Positions 44,214 to 53,947 are shown, numbered from the stretch's first letter. The stretch is 64,000 nucleotides of DNA from Anaeromyxobacter diazotrophicus (GCF_013340205.1 NZ_BJTG01000002.1:310001-374000); one strand, 5' to 3'. Notes: generated from the sequence alone by a model not told the origin. Numbers and translations: made by a program.

Positions 44214-46294
44214 GCGGCCCCGCCGACGGCTCGTCTGACCCCGGCGCGGAGCGCGTCGAGGAGGAGCGCCGCTACCGGGCGGTCCTCGAGCTCGACGTCG
44301 AGGCGCCCGAGACGCTCGCGCGCCTGTTCGAGGCGCTCGCCGACCCGAGCTGGCGGGTGCGGGCGGCGGTGGTCGAGCGGCTCGGCGGGGTCGAGCCGGC
44401 GCGCAAGCTGCCCGGCCTGGTGGTGGCGCTCACGGCGGACCTGGCGGTGGGGAGCCGCAACTCCGCGGCCGCGGCCCTCGAGCAGCTCGGCGCCGCGGCG
44501 GTGCCCGCGCTGCTCCCCGAGCTCGAGCGCCCGGCGGCCGAGCTGCGCACCGCGGTGCTCGAGATCCTGGGGCGCATCGGCGACCGGCGCACCACCGCCG
44601 CGCTCGCGCGCTGCCTCGCCGACCCGGACCCGAACGCCCGCGCGGCGGCGGCCGAGGCGCTCGGCAAGGTCGGCGGGGCGGACGCCGTCGCGGCGCTGCA
44701 CGGCACGCTCGGGGGCGGCGACCTGCCGCTGCGCCGGGCGGCGCTGGACGCGCTGGTGCAGCTGCGGGCCCCGCCGGCCGCGCCGGTGCTGGCGGAGCTC
44801 ATGAGCGACCGCGGCTCGCGGCGCGCGGCGCTGCGGCTGGCCGGCGCGAGCGCCGAGCCTGCGGCGCTGGCGCTGCTCGCGGCCGGGCTCGATGACCCGT
44901 CGCGGGCGGTGCGCGAGGCGGCCCTGACCGGGATCGGCCTGCAGCGCCTGCGGCCGGAGACCCCGGTCGAGCTGACCGCCGCGCTGGCGGCGGCGGTGCA
45001 GGCGGCGGCCGTGCGCGCCCCGGAGCTGGCCGCGGCCGCGGCCGAGCACCTCGAGGCGGCCGAGCCGCTCGTCCGCGCGGGCGCGATCGCGGTCCTCCAG
45101 TGGACCGCCGCGGCCGAGCACGCCGCCGCGCTGGCCGCCGCCGGGGAGGACGAGCAGCTCCGGCCCCTGGCGGTGGAGGCGCTCGCCGAGCTGGGCCCCC
45201 GCGCCGCCGCCGGGCTGGCGGGCGCGCTCGGCGCGCTCACGCCGGGGGCGCGCGTCCTGGCCCTCTCGGCGCTGGCGCGGCAGGGCGACGCCCGCGCGCT
45301 GCCCGAGCTCATCCCCGCGCTGGGGAGCCACGACGCCGCGCTGCGCGGCGCCGCGCTGGAGGCGCTCGGCCAGCTCGGCGACCCGCGCGCCGCCGGGCCC
45401 ATGGCGGCGCTGCTGGCCGAGGATCCGCTGGTGGCCGCGGCCGCGGTTGCAGGGCTCTCCGAGCTGGCGGAGCGCGGCGAGGCCGCGCGCGCGGCGGTCC
45501 TGGAGGCCTGCCGGGCCGCCGGCCCGCGCCCCGCCGCCTACCGGCTGCTGGGGCGGCTGGGCGAGGCCCGCGACGTGGTGACCCTGCGCGAGGGGCTGCG
45601 CGGGCGGCACCGCGGCACGCGGGTGGCCGCGGCGGGGGCCCTGGCGGCGCTCGGCGCGCGCACCGCGCTGGTGGGCGCCGAGGTGCCCGAGCTGCTCGAC
45701 GCCCTGGACGACGCCGACGCGGCGGTCCGCGCCGCCGCGGCGCAGGCCATCGGCGCGCTCGCCGGCGGCCCGGGTGCGGCCCCCGCCGGCCCCGAGGCGC
45801 CGGCCTGGGGGGAGGCGACCCGCGCGCTGGCGGCGGCGCTCCGGGACGAGGAGGGGGTGGTGCGCGCCATGGCGGCGCTGGCGCTGGGCCGCTGCCGCGC
45901 GGCCGAGTACGCGCCGCACCTGGCGGCGCTGGCGATCGACCCTCAGGCGCCCGCCGAGGCCGCGGCGGCGGCGCTCCACGCCCTGGCCGAGATGGGGGCG
46001 GCCGATCCGGGCGTGCTGGCGAACGCGCTCGCGCACCCGGACGCGGAGGTGGTGAAGGAGGCGGTGCGCGCGGCGGCGGCGGTGCCCGGCGCGGCGGTGA
46101 CCGGGATGCTCCTGGCGGCGGCGTCGCACCGCCGCTGGGACGTGCGCCGGGCCGCGGCCGCGGCGCTGGGCGCGCGGGCGGAGCCGGGCCTCGCCGAGCC
46201 GGTCCGGCGGCTGGCGCAGGCGGAGCAGGACCCGCTCGTCGCCGAGGGGCTGCGGGCGGCGCTGCGCCGGCTGGAGGCGCGCGCCGCGCGCTGA
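44210..46294 (+). CDS. HEAT-repeat protein in the che operon
   Basis: A 694-residue soluble protein made almost entirely of HEAT/PBS-lyase-type helical repeats, with many copies of a pattern like ADPSWRVRAAVVERLG, ADPDPNARAAAAEALGKVGG and GSHDAALRGAALEALGQLGDPRA. It has no catalytic motif and is a probable scaffold. It is encoded between cheW and cheR, with ATGA coupling to cheW, so it should act in the same signalling complex. HEAT-repeat proteins inside che operons occur in myxobacterial chemosensory clusters, but a defined role is not evident from sequence. Confidence 0.9.
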   Translation: MSGPADGSSDPGAERVEEERRYRAVLELDVEAPETLARLFEALADPSWRVRAAVVERLGGVEPARKLPGLVVALTADLAVGSRNSAAAALEQLGAAAVPALLPELERPAAELRTAVLEILGRIGDRRTTAALARCLADPDPNARAAAAEALGKVGGADAVAALHGTLGGGDLPLRRAALDALVQLRAPPAAPVLAELMSDRGSRRAALRLAGASAEPAALALLAAGLDDPSRAVREAALTGIGLQRLRPETPVELTAALAAAVQAAAVRAPELAAAAAEHLEAAEPLVRAGAIAVLQWTAAAEHAAALAAAGEDEQLRPLAVEALAELGPRAAAGLAGALGALTPGARVLALSALARQGDARALPELIPALGSHDAALRGAALEALGQLGDPRAAGPMAALLAEDPLVAAAAVAGLSELAERGEAARAAVLEACRAAGPRPAAYRLLGRLGEARDVVTLREGLRGRHRGTRVAAAGALAALGARTALVGAEVPELLDALDDADAAVRAAAAQAIGALAGGPGAAPAGPEAPAWGEATRALAAALRDEEGVVRAMAALALGRCRAAEYAPHLAALAIDPQAPAEAAAAALHALAEMGAADPGVLANALAHPDAEVVKEAVRAAAAVPGAAVTGMLLAAASHRRWDVRRAAAAALGARAEPGLAEPVRRLAQAEQDPLVAEGLRAALRRLEARAAR

Positions 46295-46296
46295 CC

Positions 46297-47148
46297 ATGC
46301 CGCTCGCCACCGCGCCGGCGATGACCCCGGAGGAGTTCCGGCTCCTCCGCGAGCTGATCTACGCCCACTCCGGGCTGAGCTTCGGCGACGAGACGCGGTA
46401 CCTGCTGGAGCGCCGCCTGGCGCCGCGGCTGCAGTACCACGGGCTCGACGACTTCGGCGCGTACCACCGCTTCCTCCGGTTCGACCCGTCGCGCCGGGCC
46501 GAGATCGAGATCGCGGTGGAGGTGCTCACCACCAACGAGACCTACTTCTACCGGGAGCCGCACCAGCTGCGCGCCTTCTCGGAGGAGATCCTGCCCGCCC
46601 TGGCGCAGGAGAACCGCGGCGCGCGCCGACTCCGCATCTGGAGCGCCGGCTGCTCGACGGGCGAGGAGGTCTACACCATCGCCATCCTGCTCGCGCGGAG
46701 CGGGCTGTTCGAGGGCTGGGACCTCGACGTGTTCGGGTCCGACATCGCGCGGCGGGTCCTCGCGGTCGCGCGCGCCGGCGTCTACGGCCCGCGCGCCTTC
46801 CGGACGCCGGAGGCGGACGCCCTGCGGGACTCGTTCCGCGCCGAGGGCGAGCGGTGGCACGTGAAGGAGGACGTGCGGCGCCTGGTGAGCTTCGGCCACC
46901 TGAACCTGCTCGACGACTCGATGATGGGGCTGGTGGGCGCGGTGGACGTCATCTTCTGCCGCAACGTCATGATCTACTTCGACGTGGCGGCGCGGAAGCG
47001 CGTCGTGCGCACCTTCCGCGACAAGCTGCGCGAGGGCGGCTACCTGCTGCTCGGCCACTCGGAGTCGCTGCTCAACGTCACCGCCGACTTCGAGATCCTC
47101 CACCTCCGCCACGACCTCGTCTACCGCAAGCCGCTCGCCCTCCCGTGA
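46297..47148 (+). CDS. cheR: chemoreceptor methyltransferase CheR
   Basis: A 283-residue SAM-dependent glutamate O-methyltransferase. The N-terminal helical domain has LIYAHSGLSFGDETRYLLERRL. The catalytic core has EVLTTNETYFYREPHQLRAF, the SAM motif LRIWSAGCSTGEEVYTIAILL, and VIFCRNVMIYFDV. It methylates receptor glutamates. The ATG at 46297 is chosen; an ATG at 46321 is possible. Stop overlaps cheB. Confidence 0.94.
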   Translation: MPLATAPAMTPEEFRLLRELIYAHSGLSFGDETRYLLERRLAPRLQYHGLDDFGAYHRFLRFDPSRRAEIEIAVEVLTTNETYFYREPHQLRAFSEEILPALAQENRGARRLRIWSAGCSTGEEVYTIAILLARSGLFEGWDLDVFGSDIARRVLAVARAGVYGPRAFRTPEADALRDSFRAEGERWHVKEDVRRLVSFGHLNLLDDSMMGLVGAVDVIFCRNVMIYFDVAARKRVVRTFRDKLREGGYLLLGHSESLLNVTADFEILHLRHDLVYRKPLALP

Positions 47149-48257
47149 CCTCGCCCACGCCAGCGCCGCGGCCCCCGGCCGCCCTCCTGCGCGTCCTCGC
47201 CGTCGCCGCCGACGAGGCGGGGCGCGACCGGCTGACGGCCGCGCTGGCGGCCGCGCCGCGGGCCGAGCTCGCCGGGGCCGCCCGGTCGGTGCCGGAGGGG
47301 CTGCGGCTGGCGCTCCAGCTGCGGCCCGACTGCGTGTGCCTGGAGCTGCCGCCGCGGCCGCTGGAAGGGCTCGCCTTCGTCCGGCTCCTCGCCCGCCGCC
47401 AGCCGACCCAGGTGCTCGTGGTGGCGCGCGCGGGCGTGCGAAAGCAGGACGTCTTCCGGGCGTTCGAGGCGGGCGCGCTCGACGTGGTCGCCACGCCGGC
47501 CGGCGCGGCCGAGCGGACCGCGCTCGAGGCGGGGCTCCGCGCCGGGCTGGCCACCGCCCGCGCGCTCGTCGCGGGCGAGGGCGCGCGCCCCGCCGCCGCG
47601 GAGCGGGCCCCCGAGGCCGGCGCGCCCCGCGGCGCGGCGGAGGGGCAGGCCCGCGGCCTGCGCGTCGCGGTGCTGGGCGCCTCGACCGGCGGGCCGGGGG
47701 CGCTGGTCCGGCTGCTCACCGCCATGCCCCCGGGGCTCCCGCTCGCCTGGGCCGTCGCGCAGCACATGCCGGCGCGCTTCACCGGCTCCTTCGCCGAGCG
47801 GCTGGCGCGCGCCACCGGCCTCGACGCGCGCGAGGCCCGCGACGGCGAGGCGCTGGCCGAGGGGCGGGTGCTCATCGCGCCCGGCGGCCGCCACCTGCGG
47901 CTGGTGCGCGCGGGCGGTCCGCTCGCGCCGGTGCGCGCCGCCCTGGAGGAGCCCGGACCGCGCGGCGGCCCCGGCGGACACGGCTACTGTCCGAGCGTCG
48001 ACGTGCTGTTCGCCTCCGCCGCCGAGGCGTGCGGCCAGGACCTCTGCGCGGTGGTGCTGACGGGGATGGGCGACGACGGCCGCCGCGGGGTGGCGCGCGT
48101 CAAGGAGGCGGGCGGCGTCACGCTGGCCGAGTCCGAGGCCTCGGCGGTGGTCTACGGGATGCCGCGGCAGGCCGCCGAGACCGGGCTCGTGGACGAGGTG
48201 CTGCCGCTCGACGGCATCGTGGCGCGGCTGCGAAGGTTCGCACGGGAAGGACGATGA
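47145..48257 (+). CDS. cheB: protein-glutamate methylesterase CheB with degenerate receiver
   Basis: A 370-residue CheB. The C-terminal methylesterase is intact: Ser180 (GASTGG), His207 (QHMP) and Asp310 (TGMGDDG). The N-terminal receiver appears degenerate: the acidic pair is AADEAG, the usual phospho-acceptor Asp position reads CLELPP (Glu-like), and the Lys is replaced in ATPAGAAE. It may therefore be inactive for phosphorylation or constitutively regulated. The GTG at 47145 overlaps cheR, and the stop overlaps the CheY-like gene (ATGA). Confidence 0.9.
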   Translation: MTSPTPAPRPPAALLRVLAVAADEAGRDRLTAALAAAPRAELAGAARSVPEGLRLALQLRPDCVCLELPPRPLEGLAFVRLLARRQPTQVLVVARAGVRKQDVFRAFEAGALDVVATPAGAAERTALEAGLRAGLATARALVAGEGARPAAAERAPEAGAPRGAAEGQARGLRVAVLGASTGGPGALVRLLTAMPPGLPLAWAVAQHMPARFTGSFAERLARATGLDAREARDGEALAEGRVLIAPGGRHLRLVRAGGPLAPVRAALEEPGPRGGPGGHGYCPSVDVLFASAAEACGQDLCAVVLTGMGDDGRRGVARVKEAGGVTLAESEASAVVYGMPRQAAETGLVDEVLPLDGIVARLRRFAREGR

Positions 48258-48643
48258 CGATGGAAGGCTTCAGGGCGCTGGTGGTGGACGACAGCCCCGC
48301 CATGCGCAAGCAGCTGGTGCAAGCGCTGCAGCGGATGGGGGGCGACCCGGTGGAGGCGCAGGACGGCGCCGACGCCTGGCGCCGGCTCCAGCACACGCCG
48401 GTGGACATCATCCTCACCGACATCAACATGCCGCTGCTCGACGGCCTCAAGCTCACCGGCCTCGTCCGCGCCGGCGGCCGGCACCAGCGCACCCCCATCG
48501 TCGTCATCACGACCGAGGCGGCCGAGGCGGACCGCCGCCGCGCCGAGGCGCTCGGCGCGAACGGCTACCTGGTGAAGCCGGTGCAGAGCCAGCAGGTCAC
48601 GGAGCTGGTGAAGCAGCTCCTCGAGGCCGCGCGGGCCGCCTGA
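48254..48643 (+). CDS. CheY-like response regulator
   Basis: A 129-residue single-domain receiver, with acidic pair VVDDSP, phospho-acceptor Asp in IILTDINMPLLDG, Thr in VVITTE and Lys in GYLVKPV. It is the only intact receiver in the operon and is the probable CheA output. The ATG at 48254 overlaps cheB; an in-frame ATG lies two codons on. The operon ends here, convergent with asnS. Confidence 0.93.
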   Translation: MTMEGFRALVVDDSPAMRKQLVQALQRMGGDPVEAQDGADAWRRLQHTPVDIILTDINMPLLDGLKLTGLVRAGGRHQRTPIVVITTEAAEADRRRAEALGANGYLVKPVQSQQVTELVKQLLEAARAA

Positions 48644-48662
48644 CGCGGCCGCGCGGCGCGCG

Positions 48663-49967
48663 TCACGGCGTGATCCTCTCCATCATGCGCGGGAACGGGA
48701 TGGTCTCGCGGACGTGGTGGAGGCCGCAGATCCAGGCCACGCACCGCTCGACGCCCATGCCGAAGCCGGCGTGCGGGACGGAGCCGTAGCGCCGCACGTC
48801 GAGGTACCACTCGAACGCCTCCTTGGGCAGCCCGGCCTGGGCGATGGAGGCCTCGAGCACGGCCAGGTCGTCCTCGCGCTGGCCGCCGCCGATGATCTCG
48901 CCGTACCCCTCGGGCGCGAGCACGTCGCAGCCGAGCGCGACGTTCGCGTCCTGGGGGTCCTTCTTGAAGTAGAACGCCTTCATCGCGGCCGGGTAGCGGT
49001 GCACCATCACCGGGCGGTCGTACGCCGACGCGACCACCGTCTCCTCGTCGCCGCCGATGTCGTCGCCCCACTTCATCGGGTGGCCCGCCTTCTGGATGAC
49101 CTCCACCGCCTCGGTGTAGGTGATGCGCGGGAAGGGCGCCTTCACGTTGGCGAGCTTCGAGACGTCGCGCTCGAGCACGTCCCTGAGCTCGCGCTCGTGC
49201 TTCGCGAGCACCGCCTGGACCACGTGCGCGACGAGCTGCTCCATGAGCTCCATGTCGCCGTCGAGATCCATGAAGGCGACCTCGGGCTCCACCATCCAGA
49301 ACTCGGTGAGGTGGCGGCGCGTCTTCGACTTCTCGGCCCGGAAGGTGGGGCCGAAGCAGTAGACCTTGCCGAGCGCCATGGCGGCCGCTTCCATGTAGAG
49401 CTGGCCCGACTGCGTGAGGTACGCCTTGCCGAGGTCGAAGTAGGGGACCTCGAAGAGCGTGGAGGTGCCCTCGCAGGCGCTGGGAGTGAAGACCGGCGCG
49501 TCCACGAGCGTGAAGCCGCGCCCGTCGAAGAAGTCGCGGATGGCCTTCACCACGCTGTGGCGCACCCGGAGGATCACCGCCTGCCGCTGCGAGCGCAGCC
49601 AGTTGTGGCGCTGCTCCATGAGGAAGGCGACGCCGTGCTCCTTGTGGCCGAGCGGGAACTCGCGCGCCGGCTTCGCCAGCGCGCGGAGGTCCTTCACGTC
49701 GAGCTCGAAGCCGATGGGCGAGCGGGCGTCCTTCTTCACGAGCCCGGTGACCGCGAGCGAGGTCTCCTGCGGCAGGTGATCCGCCTCCTGGAACACCTCG
49801 GGCGTCACGTTGCCCTTGAAGACGACGCACTGGATGACGCCGGTGCCGTCGCGCACCTGCAGGAAGTGCAGCTTCCCGGAGGAGCGGCGGTTGTGGAGCC
49901 AGCCGTGGAGCGTGACCTCCTGGCCCTCGTGCGCGGCGATGTCGGCGATGTAGACGGGGGGGAACAT
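48663..49967 (-). CDS. asnS: asparaginyl-tRNA synthetase
   Basis: A 434-residue class IIb synthetase. The N-terminal OB-fold has [24 protein letters not shown]. The catalytic core has the motifs [39 protein letters not shown] and [27 protein letters not shown]. The CEGTST signature and the ending support Asn over Asp specificity. ATG at 49967 with GGAGAG upstream. A promoter with TATATT is seen just before it. Confidence 0.95.
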   Translation of the reverse strand: MFPPVYIADIAAHEGQEVTLHGWLHNRRSSGKLHFLQVRDGTGVIQCVVFKGNVTPEVFQEADHLPQETSLAVTGLVKKDARSPIGFELDVKDLRALAKPAREFPLGHKEHGVAFLMEQRHNWLRSQRQAVILRVRHSVVKAIRDFFDGRGFTLVDAPVFTPSACEGTSTLFEVPYFDLGKAYLTQSGQLYMEAAAMALGKVYCFGPTFRAEKSKTRRHLTEFWMVEPEVAFMDLDGDMELMEQLVAHVVQAVLAKHERELRDVLERDVSKLANVKAPFPRITYTEAVEVIQKAGHPMKWGDDIGGDEETVVASAYDRPVMVHRYPAAMKAFYFKKDPQDANVALGCDVLAPEGYGEIIGGGQREDDLAVLEASIAQAGLPKEAFEWYLDVRRYGSVPHAGFGMGVERCVAWICGLHHVRETIPFPRMMERITP

Positions 49968-49999
49968 GGCGGTCTCTCCGGGTCGTCGAGCGGGCGCGA

Positions 50000-50028
50000 A
50001 ATATAGCGGGTTCGCCCGGCTCCGTCGC
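50000..50028 (-). promoter_or_regulatory. probable promoter of asnS
   Basis: On the minus strand, GCGACG (50023-50028) and TATATT (50000-50005) are separated by 17 bp; the -10 matches five of six consensus bases. It is 32 bp before the asnS ATG. Confidence 0.5.
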
Positions 50029-50093
50029 GGCCGGGCGCGCCGCCGCCGGGCATGACGCGCCCGCCGGGCCGGGTTAGGATGCCCGGCTCAGCC

Positions 50094-52601
50094 ATGCCCA
50101 TGAACGAGCGTTACGAGCCGCAGTCGATCGAGCCGCGCTGGCAGGACCGCTGGACCGCCGCCCACACCTTCTCCGCCGGCAACCGGCCGGGGGCCGAGAA
50201 GCGGTACGTCCTCGAGATGTTCCCCTATCCGTCGGGCGCCATGCACATGGGCCACGCGCGCGTGTACACCATCGGTGACGCGCTCGCGCGCTGGCTGCGC
50301 ATGCGCGGGCACGACGTGCTGCACCCCATCGGCTTCGACGCGCTCGGCCTGCCGGCCGAGAACGCGGCGCTCAAGGACGGCAAGCACCCGGCCGCGCGCA
50401 CCCGCGAGAACATCGTCTCGTTCCGCGCCGAGATGCGCTCGCTCGGCTACGCCTTCGACTGGGACCGCGAGATCGTCACCGCCGACCCCGAGTACTACCG
50501 CTGGAACCAGTGGTTCTTCGTGAAGATGCTGGAGCGGGGGCTCGTCTACCGCCGCCAGGGCAAGGCCAACTGGTGCACCGGCTGCCTGACCGTGATCGCC
50601 AACGAGCAGGTGCTCGAGCAGGACGGCCAGCGCACCTGCGAGCGGTGCCAGTCCCCGGTCCTGGAGAAGGTCATCCCGGAGTGGGCCTTCCGCATCACCG
50701 CCTACGCCGACGCGCTGCTCGAGGGGCTGGATCAGCTCGGCGCCTGGCCCGAGCGCGTCACCACCATGCAGCGCAACTGGATCGGCCGCAGCGTCGGCGC
50801 CCAGGTCCAGTTCCCGGTGGAGGGGACCGACCGCAAGATCGAGGTCTTCACCACCCGCGTCGACACCATCTACGGCTGCACCTACGTCGTCCTGGCGCCG
50901 GAGCACCCGCTGGTGGAGGCGGTGACGCGGCCGGAGCGGCTCGCCGAGGTGCGCGCGTTCGTGGAGCGGATGCGCCGGACCGAGGCGGCCGCGCGCACGG
51001 GCGAGGGCGCGCCGAAGGAGGGCGTCTTCACCGGGGCCGAGGCGGTGAACCCGTTCACCGGCGCGCGGGTCCCGGTCTGGATCGCGAACTTCGTGCTGGC
51101 CGAGTACGGCACCGGCGCGGTCATGAGCGTCCCCGCCCACGACCAGCGCGACTTCGAGTTCGCGCGCAAGTACGGCCTCCCGGTGAGGACCGTCATCCAG
51201 CCGGCGCACGGCGAGCGCACGCCGCCCGGCGACCAGCTCGGCGCCGCCACCACCGAGGACGGCGTGCTGGCCGACTCGGGGCCGTACACCGGCCTCCCGA
51301 GCGCCGACGCCCGCTTCCGGATGAGCGCCGACGCGAAGGCGAAGGGGTTCGGGGAGGCCAACGTCCGCTACCACCTGCGCGACTGGGGCTTCTCCCGGCA
51401 GCGCTACTGGGGCACCCCCATCCCCATCATCTACTGCCCCGACCACGGCGCGGTGCCCGTGCCGGTGGAGGACCTGCCGGTCCGCCTGCCGGAGCAGGCC
51501 ATCATCACCGGCACCGGCGAGCCGCCGCTCGCCAAGGTGCCCGAGTTCGTGAACACCGTCTGCCCGGTCTGCGGCAAGCCCGCCCGGCGCGAGACGGAGA
51601 CGATGGACACCTTCGTCGACTCGTCCTGGTACTACGCCCGCTACCTGTCGCCGAAGGACGACCGCCAGCCGTTCGACCCGAAGCTGGCGGACCGCTGGCT
51701 CCCCATCGACGTCTACGTCGGCGGCCCGGAGCACGCGGTGATGCACCTGCTCTACTTCCGGTTCTGGAACCGGGTCATGCGCGAGCTGGGCCTCGTGCCG
51801 GTGGACGAGCCGTGCAAGCGCCTCGTGACGCAGGGCATCGTCAACGGGCCGGACGGCCGCAAGATGTCGAAGCGGTGGGGCAACGTGGTCGCGCCCGGGC
51901 CCATGGTGAAGCGGTTCGGCGCCGACACGGTGCGCATGTTCATGCTCTTCGCCGCGCCGCCCGAGAAGGACATCGACTGGTCCGACGAGCAGGTGGACGG
52001 GCTCTTCCGGTTCCTGTCGCGCGTGTGGCGCATCTTCCACGCGCGCCACGCCTGCTTCGGCGCCGGCGAGGCGGCGCTCGGCGAGGCCGCCGGGGCCGCC
52101 CTGGAGCTGCGGCGGCGGACCCACCGGACCATCAAGAGGGTGACCGACGGGTTCGAGGGCGATCTCAAGTTCAACACCGGCATCGCGGGCCTGATGGAGC
52201 TCGTGAACGACCTCTACGCCTTCGAGCCGGCCTCCGAGCCGGACCGGGCCGCGGTGCGGGAGGCGCTGGTGGCCCTCGCCACGTTGCTCGCGCCCTTCGC
52301 CCCGCACGTCGCGGAGGAGCTGTGGCACGCCGTGGGCGGCCCGGCCGTCGAGGGCGCGCTCCTGGCCGACCAGCCCTGGCCGGCGTTCGACCCGGCCCTG
52401 GTGGCCGCCGACACGGTCAGCATCGCGGTCCAGGTGAACGGGAAGCTGCGCGGCGAGGTGCGGGCGGCGGCGGCCGCGACCGAGGCCGAGGTGCGCGCGC
52501 TCGCCGAGTCCGAGGAGAAGGTGAAGGGCTACCTCGCCGGCAAGACGGTCCGGAAGGTGGTCTACGTCCCGAAGCGCCTCGTGAACTTCGTGGTGAGCTG
52601 A
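50094..52601 (+). CDS. leuS: leucyl-tRNA synthetase
   Basis: An 835-residue class I synthetase. It has the HIGH motif as HMGHARVYTIGD, the KMSKS motif as GRKMSKRWGN, an editing domain (about 220-410, with TRVDTIYGCTYVVLAPEHP and YGTGAVMSVPAHDQRD), and a C-terminal anticodon domain ending in KTVRKVVYVPKRLVNFVV. The frame reads further upstream to 50052; the ATG at 50094 or the ATG at 50100 is the better start. It is followed 1 bp later by lptE. Confidence 0.95.
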   Translation: MPMNERYEPQSIEPRWQDRWTAAHTFSAGNRPGAEKRYVLEMFPYPSGAMHMGHARVYTIGDALARWLRMRGHDVLHPIGFDALGLPAENAALKDGKHPAARTRENIVSFRAEMRSLGYAFDWDREIVTADPEYYRWNQWFFVKMLERGLVYRRQGKANWCTGCLTVIANEQVLEQDGQRTCERCQSPVLEKVIPEWAFRITAYADALLEGLDQLGAWPERVTTMQRNWIGRSVGAQVQFPVEGTDRKIEVFTTRVDTIYGCTYVVLAPEHPLVEAVTRPERLAEVRAFVERMRRTEAAARTGEGAPKEGVFTGAEAVNPFTGARVPVWIANFVLAEYGTGAVMSVPAHDQRDFEFARKYGLPVRTVIQPAHGERTPPGDQLGAATTEDGVLADSGPYTGLPSADARFRMSADAKAKGFGEANVRYHLRDWGFSRQRYWGTPIPIIYCPDHGAVPVPVEDLPVRLPEQAIITGTGEPPLAKVPEFVNTVCPVCGKPARRETETMDTFVDSSWYYARYLSPKDDRQPFDPKLADRWLPIDVYVGGPEHAVMHLLYFRFWNRVMRELGLVPVDEPCKRLVTQGIVNGPDGRKMSKRWGNVVAPGPMVKRFGADTVRMFMLFAAPPEKDIDWSDEQVDGLFRFLSRVWRIFHARHACFGAGEAALGEAAGAALELRRRTHRTIKRVTDGFEGDLKFNTGIAGLMELVNDLYAFEPASEPDRAAVREALVALATLLAPFAPHVAEELWHAVGGPAVEGALLADQPWPAFDPALVAADTVSIAVQVNGKLRGEVRAAAAATEAEVRALAESEEKVKGYLAGKTVRKVVYVPKRLVNFVVS

Positions 52602-52602
52602 C

Positions 52603-53136
52603 GTGACCGCGCGCGCGCGCCCCCTCGCCGGACGGCGCAGGGCGAGGGCGGGGGAGCGGGGCGGGGGCCCGCGCGCCGCCCTCGCGGGCGCGCTCGTCGC
52701 GCTGGCCTCCTGCGGCTACGCCGTCCACGCCCCCGGCCGGCTCCCGGAGGACGCCCGCCAGGTGTTCGTGCGCGCGCTGGAGAACCGCACCACCGACGCG
52801 GACGCCGGGGCGCTGGTGGCCGCCGCGCTCCGGCGCGAGCTGGCGCGCCGCGGGGCGGACGCCGGCCCGGGCGCGCCGGCGAAGCTCGAGGGGGCGGTGG
52901 AGGGGGTGGGCTTCGGCGCCGCGAGCCCGAACGGCGCCATCTACCGCCTGACCCTGACCGTCTCCGCGCGCCTGGTGGTGGCGGGGAAGGTCGCGAGCGA
53001 GCAGCGATCGGTGCGCTCCGAGGACTGGCTCGCCGGCCAGGATCCCCTCGAGAGCGAAGGCCGGCGACGGCTCGCGCTGCGCCACGCGGCCGAGGCGGTC
53101 GCGCGCGAGATCGTGGAGCGCCTGGAGCTGCCGTAG
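52603..53136 (+). CDS. lptE: LPS assembly lipoprotein LptE
   Basis: A 177-residue protein with a long basic N-terminus and a lipoprotein signal (ALAGALVALASCGYAVHAPGRLPE). The segment CGY...P....VFVRALENRTTDADAGALVAAALRRELAR is typical of LptE/RlpB. It would act with LptD in LPS transport to the cell surface (family knowledge). The start GTG at 52603 directly follows the leuS stop, and the order leuS-lptE is widely conserved. Confidence 0.85.
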   Translation: MTARARPLAGRRRARAGERGGGPRAALAGALVALASCGYAVHAPGRLPEDARQVFVRALENRTTDADAGALVAAALRRELARRGADAGPGAPAKLEGAVEGVGFGAASPNGAIYRLTLTVSARLVVAGKVASEQRSVRSEDWLAGQDPLESEGRRRLALRHAAEAVAREIVERLELP

Positions 53137-53163
53137 CGAGCGCCGCCCGGAGGCGGCGCGCCG

Positions 53164-53442
53164 CTAGGCCGACTTCGGCTGGGCCGCCTTGGCGGCCGCC
53201 TTGGCGAGGCGCGAGATGCGCCGCGAGGCGGCGTTCTTGTGGATGATGCCCTTCGACGCGGCCTTGTCGAGCGTCCGGAGGGCCGTCGCGACGGCCTGCT
53301 TGGCCGCGGCGGGGTCGGCCTGGACGATGGCCTCGCGCGCCTTCTTCACGGCGGACTTGAGGCCGGTGCGGACCTGCACGTTGCGGGTGCGGCGCTTCTG
53401 GGCCTGCCGGTTGCGCTTCTCAGCGGAGCGGGTGTTCGCCAA
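53164..53442 (-). CDS. rpsT: 30S ribosomal protein S20 (TTG start)
   Basis: A 92-residue basic protein, starting ANTRSAEKRNRQAQKRRTRN and with VKKAREAI, KGIIHKNAASRRISRLAKA as in S20. The start codon is TTG at 53442, preceded by GGAGAG. E. coli rpsT also starts with UUG, and that codon takes part in its autoregulation (established for E. coli). It is convergent with lptE, 27 bp away. Confidence 0.95.
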   Translation of the reverse strand: MANTRSAEKRNRQAQKRRTRNVQVRTGLKSAVKKAREAIVQADPAAAKQAVATALRTLDKAASKGIIHKNAASRRISRLAKAAAKAAQPKSA

Positions 53443-53947
53443 CGGAACTCTCCGGATCTTCGGTTGGAAAGCGGCGTTCTCTATCGCCCATGGCCGGGAG
53501 AGTCAAGCGCCGCGCCGCGCGGGAGCGCACCGCGCGGCGCGGGCGCGTGGCGCGGGCGCGCCCGGAGCAGGTGACGCGCAACCGCTACGGCCGTGAGGCT
53601 GCCCGCGCGACGTCGCTGGCGGACCCTTGCGGCCGTAGGCCGCGCCGCGCGCGTGCGGCGCATCACCGTTCGCCGCGCGGCCTCGAACGACCTTGATGGG
53701 AGCCTAGTTATCCACCGCGGGGAAAATTCGCCGACCCCGGTACTCGACTCCATCGGGGGGATGTGGGCAAACCGGCGAAAAAGAGGGCGAACTCGTTGAT
53801 GTTGCAGGGATGGCGCCCTGCGGCGCCGTGCAGCACGGGGGCTGGGGGGCCGCAACGACACGCCTCTCACGAGGGTAGCCACAAAGTTTTCCACGAACTT
53901 TCCACAAAATCTGTGGAGAGCGGTCGGGCGAGGTCCGCGGTGTGGAC
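53443..53947. other. 505-bp gap with DnaA-box-like cluster, candidate oriC
   Basis: The gap between rpsT and mazG has no convincing gene. In its right half the base composition is clearly less GC-rich. DnaA-box-like 9-mers are TTATCCACC (53708-53716), TGTGGGCAA (53762-53770), TTTTCCACG (53887-53895), CTTTCCACA (53898-53906), TGTGGAGAG (53912-53920) and TGTGGACCT (53941-53949), against the consensus TTWTNCACA. The left half (53443-53700) is very GC-rich and shows nothing recognised. dnaA is not in this window. It could be a replication origin or a DnaA-controlled promoter region; neither is proved. Confidence 0.45.
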
